64,000 nt of DNA from Uruburuella suis. Its GTDB lineage: Bacteria; Pseudomonadota; Gammaproteobacteria; Burkholderiales; Neisseriaceae. Positions 39,343 through 49,798 of the stretch are shown piece after piece (the stretch's first letter is position 1; every line of letters begins with the position of its first letter). The translations under genes and the position numbers were made by a program. The notes below the pieces were generated by a model that saw nothing but the letters and a program-made list of their open reading frames with translations, ran no database searches and had not been told where the DNA came from. Location of the stretch: contig NZ_SLXE01000011.1 in NCBI RefSeq assembly GCF_004341385.1, positions 12,990-76,989 of the forward strand. Direction: 5' to 3'.

Positions 39343-40572
39343 TTACAAGCTGCCGTTGCTGCGTTGGCGGCCGATATCCGCTGCGGCGGTGAAGAGCACA
39401 TCGGTTGAGGAATTGAGCGCAGTTTCGCAAGAATCTTGCACCACGCCGATGATAAAGCCCACGGCCACCACCTGCATGGCCACATCGTTGGAAATGCCGA
39501 ACAGGCTGCACGCCAAGGGAATCAGCAGCAGCGAGCCGCCGGCCACGCCGGATGCGCCGCAGGCGCTGACGGTGGCCACGAGGCTGAGCAAAATGGCGGT
39601 CCAGAAATCCACCGTGATGCCCTCGGTGTGGGCGGCTGCCAGCGCCAGCACGGTGATGGTGATGGCTGCGCCGGCCATATTGATGGTGGCGCCCAGCGGA
39701 ATTGAGATGGAATAAGTGTCTTCATGCAGGTTGAGCTTTTTGGCCAGCGCCATATTCACCGGAATATTGGCGGCGGAGCTGCGGGTGAAAAAGGCGGTGA
39801 CGCCGCTTTCACGCAGGCAGGTAAACACCAGCGGATAAGGATTGCTGCGGATTTTCCACCACACGATGATGGGGTTGACCACCAGCGCGATAAACAACAT
39901 GCAGCCCACCAGTACGGTAATCAGCTTGGCATAGCTCACCAGCGCGCCGAAGCCGGTTTCGGCAATGGTGGAAGCCACTAGGCCGAAAATGCCCAAAGGT
40001 GCAAAGCGGATTACCCATTTCACCACGGTCGACACGGCATCGGCCATATCGGCAATCAGGGTGCGGGTGCCTTCCGAGGCATGGCGCAAAGCCGCGCCCA
40101 GCACCAGCGCCCAAGCCAGAATGCCGATGTAGTTGGCATTGGCAATGGCGTTTACCGGGTTGGCCACCAGATTCATCAGCAGCGTTTTCAACACTTCCAC
40201 AATGCCCGAGGGCGGGGTAACGTCGATGCCACCGGTGGGCACGAGAATAATGTTGGTGGGAAACATAAAGCTGGCAATCACGGCCGAGAGCGCGGCCAGA
40301 AAAGTGCCGATGATATAAAGCACGATAATCGGCTTCACATAAGCTTCGTTGCCTTTTTGATGCTGCGCAATCGCACTCATCACCAGCACAAACACCAACA
40401 CCGGCGCCACGGCTTTAAGCGCACCCACAAACAGGTTGCCCAAGAGCCCCACGGCCATACCCGCTTGCGGCGAGAGCCACGCCAGCGCGATGCCGAGCAC
40501 CAAGCCGATGACGATTTGTTTGACCAGGCTCACACGGTTCATCATATGGAGAATCGGATTTCCGCTTGCCAT
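39343..40572 (-). CDS. sstT: Serine/threonine:sodium symporter SstT
   Basis: A dicarboxylate/amino acid:cation symporter that imports serine and threonine with Na+. The 409-residue protein has the DAACS fold of multiple membrane helices. Serine-rich re-entrant loop FFTRSSAANIPVNM, the NMAG motif in GATINMAGAAITI, and GASGVAGGSLLLIPLACSLFG are all SstT-like. AAGGA lies 7 bases upstream of the ATG at 40572. The gene is monocistronic. Confidence 0.93.
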   Translation of the reverse strand: MASGNPILHMMNRVSLVKQIVIGLVLGIALAWLSPQAGMAVGLLGNLFVGALKAVAPVLVFVLVMSAIAQHQKGNEAYVKPIIVLYIIGTFLAALSAVIASFMFPTNIILVPTGGIDVTPPSGIVEVLKTLLMNLVANPVNAIANANYIGILAWALVLGAALRHASEGTRTLIADMADAVSTVVKWVIRFAPLGIFGLVASTIAETGFGALVSYAKLITVLVGCMLFIALVVNPIIVWWKIRSNPYPLVFTCLRESGVTAFFTRSSAANIPVNMALAKKLNLHEDTYSISIPLGATINMAGAAITITVLALAAAHTEGITVDFWTAILLSLVATVSACGASGVAGGSLLLIPLACSLFGISNDVAMQVVAVGFIIGVVQDSCETALNSSTDVLFTAAADIGRQRSNGSL

Positions 40573-40953
40573 GATGATTCCTTTAAATAATGTTAAGAAA
40601 GGCTAATATTCTAAAATAAAATACCTGCTTTGGGGTGTTGTTTTTGAAAATAGAACAAACAGCCATAAAAATAAATATTATTAAACGAATATGTTATTAT
40701 TTGGCATGTTTTTTGGAATAAACAGCAACTTTTATTTTTTCGTGCACCGGCGCAGGTTTTGAATGTCTTATGCAGTGGCCGGATATTTTGTTGAAAAAAT
40801 TGGCCGCCGCGCCCGCAGCAGCTTCACCTAGCCGCCAATTTGCGCTGATGCGTTCAGACGGCCTGAGGGCTTCTGCAACGCGCTGAAAATGATGTTAGAA
40901 TCGCCGTTTATGCCTGTTGCCGAGCCGACGCCGTATTGCCTTTTTTTATTCAT
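40573..40953. other. Divergent intergenic region sstT-tamA
   Basis: AT-rich sequence next to sstT should carry its promoter. A single inverted DUS lies at 40854-40865. TAGAAT near 40893 is a possible tamA -10 box. I see no gene or other element. Confidence 0.5.
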
Positions 40954-42810
40954 ATGAACAAACACACCGCCACCCTGATGATGACCACGCTGGCGCTTGC
41001 CTGTGCACAAGCGTTTGCCGATGAGCCTGCCTTCGAGCAGCCGAAGGCGGCCGATTATGTGCCCTCGGGCAGCCGTGCTGCCGCTGAAGATAAGGCCGCG
41101 CAAACGCAGGAAGAAGGCGGCAACCTGCCGCTGAAATATCCGGTGGAAATCCGTACCGACAACAGCGAAGTCAAGGCCATGCTGCAAGAATACCTGCCGC
41201 TGATCACCCAGCAGCAGCAAGAAGTGCTTGATCGCGAGCAGGTGGGTTTTTTGGCCGAAGATGCGCCTGATAACGTGCAAACTATGTTGCGCACCAAAGG
41301 CTATTTCAATGGCCGCGTTACCGTGTCGCCCGCGGGTGAAGGCTATGTGGTGGCGGTGGCGCCCGGCCCGCAAACCAAAATTGAAAATGTGGGCGTGGCG
41401 ATTTTGGGCGATATTCTGCAAGACGAAGATTTGTCGGCCTATTATAAAAATGCTTTGAATAATTGGTCTTTGCCTGTGGGCGATGCGTTTAACCAAAGCG
41501 ATTGGAGCAGCAGCAAAACCGCCGTGCTCTCGGCAGTTACCCGCAAAAAATACCCGCTCGCCACGCTTTCCCACAGCCAGGCCACCATCAATCCGACGCA
41601 AAACACGGCCGACTTGAGCGTGACGGTGGAAAGCCGCCAGCCGGTGTATTTCGGCGATATCGACATCAGCGGCACACAGCGTTATCCGGTGAGTGTGGCG
41701 CGCGGGCTGGCGCGATTTTCTCCCGGTTCTCCTTATGATTTGGATAAGCTGCTCGATTACCAGCAGGCGCTGGAGCAGGACGGCCATTATTCCGGTGCAT
41801 CGGTGCAGGCCGATTTTGAAAATATGCAGGGTGACCGTGTGCCGGTAAAAGTGGCGGTGTCGGAAATGAAACGGCAAAAGCTGGAAGTGGGCTTGCGCTA
41901 TGATTCGGAATACGGCCCGGGTGGGCGCGTGGGCTATGATTATTATAATCTCTTCAACCGCGGCTACATCGGCTCGGTGGTGGTGGATGGTGATAAATAT
42001 GAAACCACGGTGGCCGCCGGTATCAGCCAGCCGCGCGACAATCACGGCCATTATTGGACCTCCAATGTGTCCTACACCCGCTCCACCACCCAAAATCTGG
42101 AAAAAAATGCCTTGAGCAGCGGTGTGTGGCATGTGCGCGACCGGGACGGCATCGAATCGCGCCTCGGCCTCGAATACATCACCGAAAGCCGCCGCGTGCC
42201 CGACACCGATTATGATCTCGGCCGCAGCCACGCCACCATGCTCACCGCTTCGTGGAAGCGCCAAAATATCGAAACGCTGCTGCGCCCCGAAAACGGCTAT
42301 TATCTCGACGGCAAAATCGGCAGCACCTTGGGCACTTTGCTTTCATCCACCCAAGTGGCGCGGGCAACCGGCCGCGCCGGCTATTATTTCACCCCGGAAA
42401 ACAAAAAAATCGGCACCTTTATCGTGCGCGGCCAATTGGGCTATGTGTATGCCAAAGAAGATAAAGATGTGCCCTCTACCCTGCAATTTCGCACCGGCGG
42501 CGCCACATCGGTGCGCGGCTACGAGCTCGACAGTATCGGCCTTGAGGGGCCCAATAATTCGGTGCTGCCCGAGCGTGCGTTGGCCGTGGCCAGCTTGGAA
42601 TACCAATATCCGGTTACCAAAAGCTTCTCTGCCGCCGTGTTCCACGATATGGGCGATGCGGCCGACAATTTCAAAGAAATGACGCTCAAACACGGCACCG
42701 GCGTGGGCGTGCGCTGGTTCAGCCCGGTGGCGCCTTTCTCGTTTGACGTGGCTTACGGCCATCAAGATAAAAAACTGCGCTGGCACATCAGCCTGGGAAC
42801 CCGATTTTAA
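40954..42810 (+). CDS. tamA: TamA, Omp85-family outer membrane assembly protein
   Basis: TamA is a 16-stranded outer membrane barrel with periplasmic POTRA domains; with TamB it helps insert or fold certain outer membrane proteins and supports lipid transport. From the ATG at 40954 the product has 618 residues. It has a signal peptide ending near AQAFA, POTRA-like segments (about 60-270, for example VYFGDIDISGTQRYPVSVAR), and the Omp85 domain with the conserved VRGYE in lid loop 6. The terminal residue is Phe, as needed for the BAM signal. It overlaps tamB by one base (TAATG). Confidence 0.93.
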   Translation: MNKHTATLMMTTLALACAQAFADEPAFEQPKAADYVPSGSRAAAEDKAAQTQEEGGNLPLKYPVEIRTDNSEVKAMLQEYLPLITQQQQEVLDREQVGFLAEDAPDNVQTMLRTKGYFNGRVTVSPAGEGYVVAVAPGPQTKIENVGVAILGDILQDEDLSAYYKNALNNWSLPVGDAFNQSDWSSSKTAVLSAVTRKKYPLATLSHSQATINPTQNTADLSVTVESRQPVYFGDIDISGTQRYPVSVARGLARFSPGSPYDLDKLLDYQQALEQDGHYSGASVQADFENMQGDRVPVKVAVSEMKRQKLEVGLRYDSEYGPGGRVGYDYYNLFNRGYIGSVVVDGDKYETTVAAGISQPRDNHGHYWTSNVSYTRSTTQNLEKNALSSGVWHVRDRDGIESRLGLEYITESRRVPDTDYDLGRSHATMLTASWKRQNIETLLRPENGYYLDGKIGSTLGTLLSSTQVARATGRAGYYFTPENKKIGTFIVRGQLGYVYAKEDKDVPSTLQFRTGGATSVRGYELDSIGLEGPNNSVLPERALAVASLEYQYPVTKSFSAAVFHDMGDAADNFKEMTLKHGTGVGVRWFSPVAPFSFDVAYGHQDKKLRWHISLGTRF

Positions 42811-45800
42811 TGATGCAAACAACCGATATTGCCCCGATGCCGTCTGAAAACGCTGTAGAGCATGCCGGCAAGCCGCCTGAAAAAAAGCCCGCCAAACGCC
42901 GCTGGCTCAAAGGCATCGTATGGGCGCTGGTGCTGGCAGTGCTGCTGCTGTGCGGTTTCGTGGCTTGGCTCGCATCCACCGAATCGGGCTTGCGCTTCGG
43001 CCTCTATCGCCTGCCCGCTTGGTTTGGCGTAAACATCACCTCGAAAACGCTGCAAGGCACCTTACTCAAAGGCTTTCACGGCGATGAATGGCGCATCGAA
43101 ACCGAAGGTGCCGATGTGGACATCAGCAGCTTTGTGCTGCGCTGGCAACCGCAAGAATTGTGGCAGAAAAAGCTGCATATCCAGCGCATTGCCGCCGGCG
43201 ACGTCCACATCACCAGCAAGCCCGTGCCGCCGCAAGAGCCCACGCCTTCAAGCGGGCTGCCCAAGAGCGTGAGCCTGCCTTTGGCTGTGGCTGTCGACAG
43301 CGTGGAGGTGGGGCGCATCACCAGCGGCAAAGAGCAAACCCTGCTGCTGCGCCGCATTCAGCTGGCTTATCAATATAACCATCAACAGCACTTATTGAAT
43401 GTGCAAGACCTGCAAACGCCTTGGAGCGTGTCGGCCGGCCGCATCACGCTCGGCCTGCAAACGCCGTTTGCGCTCAACGGTGCTTTCGACAGCACCGGTG
43501 TGCTCGACGACATCAGCGTGGAAAACCATGTGCGTTTGAGCGGCAGCTTGCAAGATGTGGGCGCGCGCACCCATCTTTCCGGCAAAGGCATCAGCCTCAA
43601 TGCAGAAACCATGCTGCACCCGTTTGCTGAAAAACTGAATGAAAAAATCGACCATATCCAAATCAAGGGCGACGGCATCAACCCGCAAGCCTTTATCGCC
43701 GGCCTGCCCGAAGCCAAGCTGGATTTTGACGCCACCGTGGTGCCGGCATTCGCAGAAGGCTTGGCGCTGGAAGGCTCGATCGATTTGCTCAACAGCGCCG
43801 CGGCGCCCGCCGATGCAGGCGGCATGCCGGTGCGCACCTTGCTGGGCGAATTCACGGTAAACGACGATGGCTTGATAACCATTTCAGACCTCACCGCGCA
43901 ATTGCTGAAAAAAGGGCAGCTCAAGCTCTCCGGCAGCATCAACACCGATAAGCAGGCGCTCGATTTGGCGCTGCTGCTGCAAGATATTGTGGCCGCCGAT
44001 GCGCTCAAACAAAACCTCAGCGGCAGCCTCAACGGCGAAATCACCGTGAAAGGCGGCTTTGATGCCCCCGAAACCGCGTGGCAATTCGACACCGGCACAG
44101 CGAAAAGCAGCGGCCTGGTGCAGCTGCAAAACGACACCGCGCTCGGCCAGCAAACCGTGTTGCTGAAAAAAGCGCAAATTCTGCCCAACGGCGGCGGCGA
44201 AATGAATGCCGAAGGCCGCTTGGAGTTGTTTAAAAACCAGGCGCTGCAGCTGGCCATCAACAGTAAAGATTTCAACCCGGGCAAGCTTAATCCCGCCTTT
44301 CCCGACGGCCGTGTCAACGGCGACATCAATGTGGCGGGCGAGCTGGCCAACAATATTTTCAGCGGCAAAATGCAGTTCGGCCCCAGCGTGCTCTCAGGCG
44401 TGCCGCTGCGCGGCAGCGCCGATGTAGTGTATGAGCAGGCACATCTTTCCCGAGCCGTGGCCGATATCTTGCTCGGCCGCAACAGCATCAAAACCAACGG
44501 CAGCTTCGGCAAGGCGGGCGACCGCCTCAATCTCGACATCAACGCACCCGACCTCGAGCGCTTCGGCTTCGGCTTGAGCGGCCTGATTGTGGCCAAAGGC
44601 TATGTGGCCGGCGAGCCGAGCAAAATCGAAGCCAATTTGAGCGGGCAGGCGCGCAATGTGCGCATACAAAAAGCCGTGGCCATCAACCAGCTCGATTTCA
44701 AGCTGCAAGGCTCGCCCGATTACAGCCGGCCGCTCGATATCGAGCTGAAGGGCAACCGCATCGTAATACCCGGCAGCAGCGAGCCGACGGTGGTGGATGC
44801 GGTGAATCTGTTTGCCAAAGGCACCGGGCGCAGCCATCGGATTAACGGCGGCGGCAGCATGGCGCTGGGCGGCAAGCCTTACAAGCTGGAAATCGATGCC
44901 AACGGCGGCCTCAACGAGCAAAACCAATGGAAGGGTGTGCTCAGCGTGCTCGACATCAGCGGCGCATTCAACCTCAAGCTGCAAAACCGCATGAATCTCG
45001 AAGCCGGTGCCGAGCGCGTGGTGATGAGTGCTGCGCGCTGGTCGGCCATGGGCGGCAGCCTGAATTTGGAGCAATTTATTTGGGATGCGAAAAACGGCAT
45101 CACCACCAAAGGCTCGGCGCAAAATCTGGCGGTGTCGGAGCTGCACAATTTCTACACGCTGCCGGTGCAGCATAATTTGGTGCTCAGCGGCGATTGGGAT
45201 TTATCCTACAGCCAAAACGCACGCGGCTATTTCAATATCCGCCGCCAAAGCGGTGACATTGAGCTGCCCTACCGCAAGCAGATGCTGGGCTTGGGCGCGC
45301 TCTCGCTCAACACCCGCTTTCAAAACGGCCGCATCGATAGCACGCTCGAGGGCGTGACCGGTTATGGCACGGTGGGCGGCAACCTCGTGATCAGCCAGCA
45401 ATTCGGCAACGACATTATGCTCGCGCCCATCAGCGGCCGATTGCGCATCAGCGCGCCCAATCTGGATGCTTTTCGCAATTTCCTGCCCATCGGACAAAGC
45501 CTGCGCGGCAGCCTGCTGGGCGAAGCGGCGATTGGCGGGCGCGTGGGCGAACCTTCGTTTGACGGCACGCTCAACGGCGACAATCTGTTTTACCGCAACC
45601 GCGAAATCGGCCTTGTGCTCGACAACGGCAGCTTGCGCTCGCGCCTGCAAGGGCAGCGTTGGCTGATCGAGAGCCTGCGCTTCCAACGCGGCGGCACGGT
45701 GCAGCTCAGCGGCGCGGTGGGCTTGCGCAACATCGAGCCCGATGTGAATGTGCGCATGGTGCTCGATAAATATCAGGCGCTCGACCAGCCCAACCGCCGC

Positions 45801-46688
45801 TTGGTGCTCAGCGGCGAAGCGCAGCTGCTCTACACCGAAGCCAACGGTGTGACATTGGGCGGCACCATCAAAGCCGATTCCGGCCATTTCGGCTTTCAAA
45901 AAGGCGGCATGCCCACGCTGGGCGATGATGTGGTGGTATTGGGCGAAGCGCCCAAAGCGCCGGTGGCCACCACGCCTGTGAATATGAATTTAATGCTGGA
46001 TCTCAACAATAATGTGCGCTTCAGCGGCTCGGGGCTGGATGTGACGTTGGGCGGCCGGCTCAATTTGGTGGCCAAGCCCGGCCAGGAAGTGCAAGGCGTG
46101 GGTACGGTTACGGTGGTGAAAGGCCAATACAAGGCCTACGGCCAAAATCTGGAAATCAGCAAAGGCAATATTTCGTTTGTGGGGCCGCTCTCCGATCCCA
46201 ATCTGAATATCCGCGCCGAGCGGCGGCTCTCGCCGGTGGGGGCGGGTGTGGAAGTGCTCGGCAGCCTCAATAATCCGCGCGTGACTTTGGTGGCCAACGA
46301 GCCGATGAGCGAGAAAGACAAGCTTTCGTGGCTGATTCTCAACCGCGCCAGCAGCGGCAGCGACAGCGATGAAGCCGCGCTGGGTGCGGCAGCAGGGGCG
46401 TGGCTGGCCGGCAACATCAACGATAAAATCGGCCTGGTGGATGATTTCGGCTTCACCAGCCAGCGCACGCGCAATGCCCAAACGGGCGAGCTTAATCCGG
46501 CCGAGCAGGTGCTCACCGTGGGCAAACAGCTCACCAATGAATTGTATTTGGGCTATGAATACGGCATCGAGAGCGCCAGCCAGTCGGTGAAATTGATGTA
46601 TCAGCTCACCCGCGCCGTGCAGGCCATTGCCCGCGTCGGCTCCGAATCGTGGGGCGGCGAGGTGAAATATTCCATTCGTTTTGATTAA
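42810..46688 (+). CDS. tamB: TamB, AsmA-like envelope-spanning protein
   Basis: The 1292-residue protein has a single N-terminal membrane anchor (WLKGIVWALVLAVLLLCGFV, residues about 31-52), a long beta-taco periplasmic body and the C-terminal TamB (DUF490) domain. The latter includes GTVTVVKGQYKAYGQNLEIS and ends WGGEVKYSIRFD. It bridges the inner membrane to TamA. The start overlaps tamA; ATG codons at 42810 and 42813 are both usable. The N-terminus contains ATGCCGTCTGAA (42838-42849), the meningococcal form of the DUS, written as MPSE in the protein. Confidence 0.93.
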   Translation: MMQTTDIAPMPSENAVEHAGKPPEKKPAKRRWLKGIVWALVLAVLLLCGFVAWLASTESGLRFGLYRLPAWFGVNITSKTLQGTLLKGFHGDEWRIETEGADVDISSFVLRWQPQELWQKKLHIQRIAAGDVHITSKPVPPQEPTPSSGLPKSVSLPLAVAVDSVEVGRITSGKEQTLLLRRIQLAYQYNHQQHLLNVQDLQTPWSVSAGRITLGLQTPFALNGAFDSTGVLDDISVENHVRLSGSLQDVGARTHLSGKGISLNAETMLHPFAEKLNEKIDHIQIKGDGINPQAFIAGLPEAKLDFDATVVPAFAEGLALEGSIDLLNSAAAPADAGGMPVRTLLGEFTVNDDGLITISDLTAQLLKKGQLKLSGSINTDKQALDLALLLQDIVAADALKQNLSGSLNGEITVKGGFDAPETAWQFDTGTAKSSGLVQLQNDTALGQQTVLLKKAQILPNGGGEMNAEGRLELFKNQALQLAINSKDFNPGKLNPAFPDGRVNGDINVAGELANNIFSGKMQFGPSVLSGVPLRGSADVVYEQAHLSRAVADILLGRNSIKTNGSFGKAGDRLNLDINAPDLERFGFGLSGLIVAKGYVAGEPSKIEANLSGQARNVRIQKAVAINQLDFKLQGSPDYSRPLDIELKGNRIVIPGSSEPTVVDAVNLFAKGTGRSHRINGGGSMALGGKPYKLEIDANGGLNEQNQWKGVLSVLDISGAFNLKLQNRMNLEAGAERVVMSAARWSAMGGSLNLEQFIWDAKNGITTKGSAQNLAVSELHNFYTLPVQHNLVLSGDWDLSYSQNARGYFNIRRQSGDIELPYRKQMLGLGALSLNTRFQNGRIDSTLEGVTGYGTVGGNLVISQQFGNDIMLAPISGRLRISAPNLDAFRNFLPIGQSLRGSLLGEAAIGGRVGEPSFDGTLNGDNLFYRNREIGLVLDNGSLRSRLQGQRWLIESLRFQRGGTVQLSGAVGLRNIEPDVNVRMVLDKYQALDQPNRRLVLSGEAQLLYTEANGVTLGGTIKADSGHFGFQKGGMPTLGDDVVVLGEAPKAPVATTPVNMNLMLDLNNNVRFSGSGLDVTLGGRLNLVAKPGQEVQGVGTVTVVKGQYKAYGQNLEISKGNISFVGPLSDPNLNIRAERRLSPVGAGVEVLGSLNNPRVTLVANEPMSEKDKLSWLILNRASSGSDSDEAALGAAAGAWLAGNINDKIGLVDDFGFTSQRTRNAQTGELNPAEQVLTVGKQLTNELYLGYEYGIESASQSVKLMYQLTRAVQAIARVGSESWGGEVKYSIRFD

Positions 46689-46697
46689 TAATCAAAA

Positions 46698-46725
46698 AGG
46701 CCGTCTGAAACCTTTCAGACGGCCT
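46698..46725 (+). terminator. DUS-pair terminator of tamB
   Basis: AGGCCGTCTGAA at 46698-46709 and TTCAGACGGCCT at 46714-46725 with a 4-base loop, 9 bases after the stop. Confidence 0.7.
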
Positions 46726-46760
46726 GTGCAGTTATTTTGTTTGATTGGCAGATTATATTG

Positions 46761-48032
46761 ATGAACATACGCTGGCTTTACACTCAATTATGGCATGTTG
46801 CGCCGCCGCTGATCCGCCGCTATTTGCGCCGCAGAGGGCAAAAATCAAGCGCTTATCTTGAGCATTGGGGCGAGCGTTTCGGCGCGCCGATGGCAGAGCC
46901 TGTGCAGCAGCCTGTTTGGATACATGCCGTGTCGGTGGGGGAAACCCGCGCCGCCGTGCCGCTGGCGGCCGCGTTGAAACAATATTTTTCCGATGCGCCG
47001 CTGCTGCTCACCCAAATGACCCCCACCGGCCGCGCCGCGGCCGAGCAGCTTTTTCCCGATGCGCAATGCCGCTATCTGCCTTACGACAAGCCCGCCTATA
47101 TCCGCCAGTTTCTCGATGAACACCGCCCGCGCCTGGGCATTTTGATGGAAACCGAAATCTGGCCCAATTTGATGCACGGCTGCCGCGAGGCCGGCGTGCC
47201 GCTTTTTTTGGCCAACGCGCGGCTGTCGGAAAAATCGCAGCAAGGCTATCTGAAAATCCGCCCGCTGGTGGCACCGGCGCTGGCCGGCCTGCGCGGCTGC
47301 TATGCCCAAACCGCCGCCGATGCCGAGCGGCTGCACTTTATCGGTGCTTCCAACGTGCATGTGTGCGGCAACAGCAAATACGACATCACGCCGTCTGAAA
47401 CCATGCACGCGTGTGCGGCGGCCTTCAAGCAGCGCATCGGCAACAGGGCGGTGGTGGTGTGCGCCAGCACCCGCGAACACAAAGGCGTGGATGAAGCCGC
47501 GCTGTTGCTGGAAGCCTGGCAGGCCTATCGCGGCGATGCTTTGCTGGTGATTGTGCCGCGCCACCCCGAGCGCTTTCAGACGGCCTTCTCTTTGGCGCAA
47601 CAACACGGCTTCAAAGTGCAAAAACGCAGCGACAACCAGCCCGTGGCCGCCGACACGCAAGTGTGGATAGGCGACAGCATGGGCGAATTGTTCGGCTATT
47701 ATCTGGCCGCCGATATTGCCTTTGTCGGCGGCAGCTTGGTGGACACCGGCTGCCAAAACATCATCGAGCCGATTGCCTGCGGTGTGCCCACGCTGTTTGG
47801 CCCTTCTATCTATAATTTCGCCGCCGCCTGCCGCGGCGCGCTTGAAGCCGGTGCGGCGCGGCAGGTGTTCAGCGCCGAAGAGTGGCAGCATGCAGCCGCA
47901 GAATGGCTCGCCCATCCGGCCGATTGCGCGCAATATGCGCAAAAAGCACAGGCATTTATCAGCCAACATCAAGGCGCCAGCGCGCGCATGGCGGATAAAA
48001 TCGTTGAAGCGGTGGCAGCGGATAGGCGCTGA
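46761..48032 (+). CDS. waaA: WaaA (KdtA), Kdo transferase of lipid A-core synthesis
   Basis: WaaA adds Kdo from CMP-Kdo to lipid IVA at the inner membrane. From the ATG at 46761 the product has 423 residues; an upstream TTG at 46737 is less likely. GT30 hallmarks are IHAVSVGETRAAVPL, the TPTGRAAAEQLF loop, GILMETEIWPN with the catalytic Glu, CASTREHKGVDE and the CMP-binding FVGGSLVDTGCQNIIEPIACGVP. Two DUS cores lie inside the gene (near 47393 and 47576), coding PSE and QTA. Confidence 0.93.
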   Translation: MNIRWLYTQLWHVAPPLIRRYLRRRGQKSSAYLEHWGERFGAPMAEPVQQPVWIHAVSVGETRAAVPLAAALKQYFSDAPLLLTQMTPTGRAAAEQLFPDAQCRYLPYDKPAYIRQFLDEHRPRLGILMETEIWPNLMHGCREAGVPLFLANARLSEKSQQGYLKIRPLVAPALAGLRGCYAQTAADAERLHFIGASNVHVCGNSKYDITPSETMHACAAAFKQRIGNRAVVVCASTREHKGVDEAALLLEAWQAYRGDALLVIVPRHPERFQTAFSLAQQHGFKVQKRSDNQPVAADTQVWIGDSMGELFGYYLAADIAFVGGSLVDTGCQNIIEPIACGVPTLFGPSIYNFAAACRGALEAGAARQVFSAEEWQHAAAEWLAHPADCAQYAQKAQAFISQHQGASARMADKIVEAVAADRR

Positions 48033-48359
48033 TGCGCACAACATGCTGCTTGATTTGAAATGCGATAGTGAAATGCATAAAAAAGGGCTACGGCGTTGCT
48101 GCGGTGTATTGTCTGCGCCTTGCTGCCTTGTATCACTTTCATTCTGCAATCAACCGTAAAAAGGCCGTCTGAAACGTTTCAGACGGCCTTTTTACGGTTG
48201 ATTGTCAACAATATGTTAATAATAAATTGATTTTGTTATTGATAATGCAGCGTTTTATTTTTGTAAATAAATTACAATCTTTGTGTTGAATCTATTAAAA
48301 TGCAGGCATCCGGTTGGCCCGCAGCATGGCATGCGGCCGCCGCAATTTGGAGACACACG
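48033..48359. other. Intergenic region waaA-AGCS symporter
   Basis: It holds a perfect 58-base palindrome (48147-48204), annotated separately, and AT-rich sequence before the symporter start. No gene is seen. Confidence 0.6.
48147..48204 (+). terminator. Perfect 58-base palindrome with DUS core
   Basis: Two 28-base arms (48147-48174 and 48177-48204) meet at CG. The DUS core is extended outward by CAATCAACCGTAAAA and its complement. It is far longer than needed for termination of waaA. Confidence 0.75.
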
Positions 48360-49778
48360 ATGATCGAACAATTTCACCAATGGATTAACGACCTCAACGG
48401 CCCCTTGTGGAACGGCTTGGTTTATCTGCTTTTGGGCACCGGCCTTTTCTTCACTCTTGCCACCGGCGCGGTGCAGGTGCGCCTGTTTGGACGCAGCATC
48501 AAAGAAATGCTCGGCGGCCGCAAAGCCGGTGACGACCCGCACGGCATCACGCCGTTTCAGGCGTTTGCCACGGGGCTGGCCAGCCGCGTGGGCGTGGGCA
48601 ATATCGCCGGCGTGGCGATTGCCGTGTCGCTCGGCGGCCCGGGCGCGGTGTTTTGGATGTGGGTAACGGCGCTGATCGGCATGAGCTCGGCTTTTGCCGA
48701 ATCATCGCTGGCGCAGCTTTTCAAAGTGCGCGACCACAAAAACGGCCATTTCCGCGGCGGCCCCGCCTATTACATCACCCAAGGCCTCAAGCAGCATTGG
48801 CTGGGCGTGGTGTTTGCAATCAGCCTGATTCTGACTTTCGGCTTTGTGTTTAACGCGGTGCAGGCCAATTCGATTGTGGCGGCCACCGAGTCGGCATGGG
48901 GCTGGAACAAACACCTGGTCGGCGTGGCCTTGGTGATTTTAACTGCGCCGATTATTTTCGGCGGCATCCGCCGGGTGTCGAAAGTGGCTGAAGCGATTGT
49001 GCCGCTGATGGCGCTGCTCTATCTTTTGATGGCGCTTTATGTGATTGCCACCAATTTATCGGCGGTGCCCTCGGTGATTGCGCTGATTTTTGATAAAGCA
49101 TTTGATTTCCAAGCGGCGGCCGGCGGCTTTATCGGCGCGGCGATGGCGCAGGCGATGATGCTGGGCATCAAGCGCGGCCTGTTTTCGAATGAAGCCGGTA
49201 TGGGCTCGGCGCCGAATGCGGCGGCCGCGGCTGATGTGAAGCATCCGGTGAGCCAAGGCATGATTCAGATGCTGGGCGTGTTTGTCGACACCATCATTGT
49301 GTGTTCGTGCACGGCCTTTATCCTGCTGCTCTCCGATGTGCACACCACCACCGAGCTCACCGGCGTGCAGCTCACCCAAGCGGCGATTGTGAGCCACGTG
49401 GGCGCATGGGGCGCAGATTTTTTGGCGGTATTGTTGTTTTTGTTTGCTTTCTCATCAGTGATTGGCAACTATGCTTATGCCGAATCGAATGTGCAGTTTA
49501 TCAAAAGCCATTGGACGATTCTGGCGGTGTTCCGCATGTGCGTGCTGGGCATGGTGTATTTCGGCGCGGTAAACAGCGTGCCGCTGGTGTGGGATATGGC
49601 CGATTTGTCGATGGGCATGATGGCTTTGATTAATCTGGTGGCCATCTTGGCTTTATCGCCCTTGGTGTTTATGCTGCTCAAAGATTATCAGGCCAAGCTG
49701 AAGCTGGGCAAAGAGCCGCAGTTCAAGCTCTCTGAGCACCCGGGCTTGAAGCGGCGCATCAAGTCGGATATTTGGTAA
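48360..49778 (+). CDS. Sodium:alanine/glycine symporter, AGCS family
   Basis: From the ATG at 48360 (TTGGAG 10 bases upstream) the product is 472 residues with about 11 hydrophobic helices. AGCS family motifs are GLASRVGVGNIAGVAIA, FRGGPAYYI, GLFSNEAGMGSAPNAAAAADVKHPVSQG and FSSVIGNYAYAE. These transporters import alanine or glycine with Na+. The exact substrate is not provable. The gene converges on dnaE, with a DUS terminator between. Confidence 0.92.
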   Translation: MIEQFHQWINDLNGPLWNGLVYLLLGTGLFFTLATGAVQVRLFGRSIKEMLGGRKAGDDPHGITPFQAFATGLASRVGVGNIAGVAIAVSLGGPGAVFWMWVTALIGMSSAFAESSLAQLFKVRDHKNGHFRGGPAYYITQGLKQHWLGVVFAISLILTFGFVFNAVQANSIVAATESAWGWNKHLVGVALVILTAPIIFGGIRRVSKVAEAIVPLMALLYLLMALYVIATNLSAVPSVIALIFDKAFDFQAAAGGFIGAAMAQAMMLGIKRGLFSNEAGMGSAPNAAAAADVKHPVSQGMIQMLGVFVDTIIVCSCTAFILLLSDVHTTTELTGVQLTQAAIVSHVGAWGADFLAVLLFLFAFSSVIGNYAYAESNVQFIKSHWTILAVFRMCVLGMVYFGAVNSVPLVWDMADLSMGMMALINLVAILALSPLVFMLLKDYQAKLKLGKEPQFKLSEHPGLKRRIKSDIW

Positions 49779-49798
49779 TTTGCTGCGATGATTGAAAA

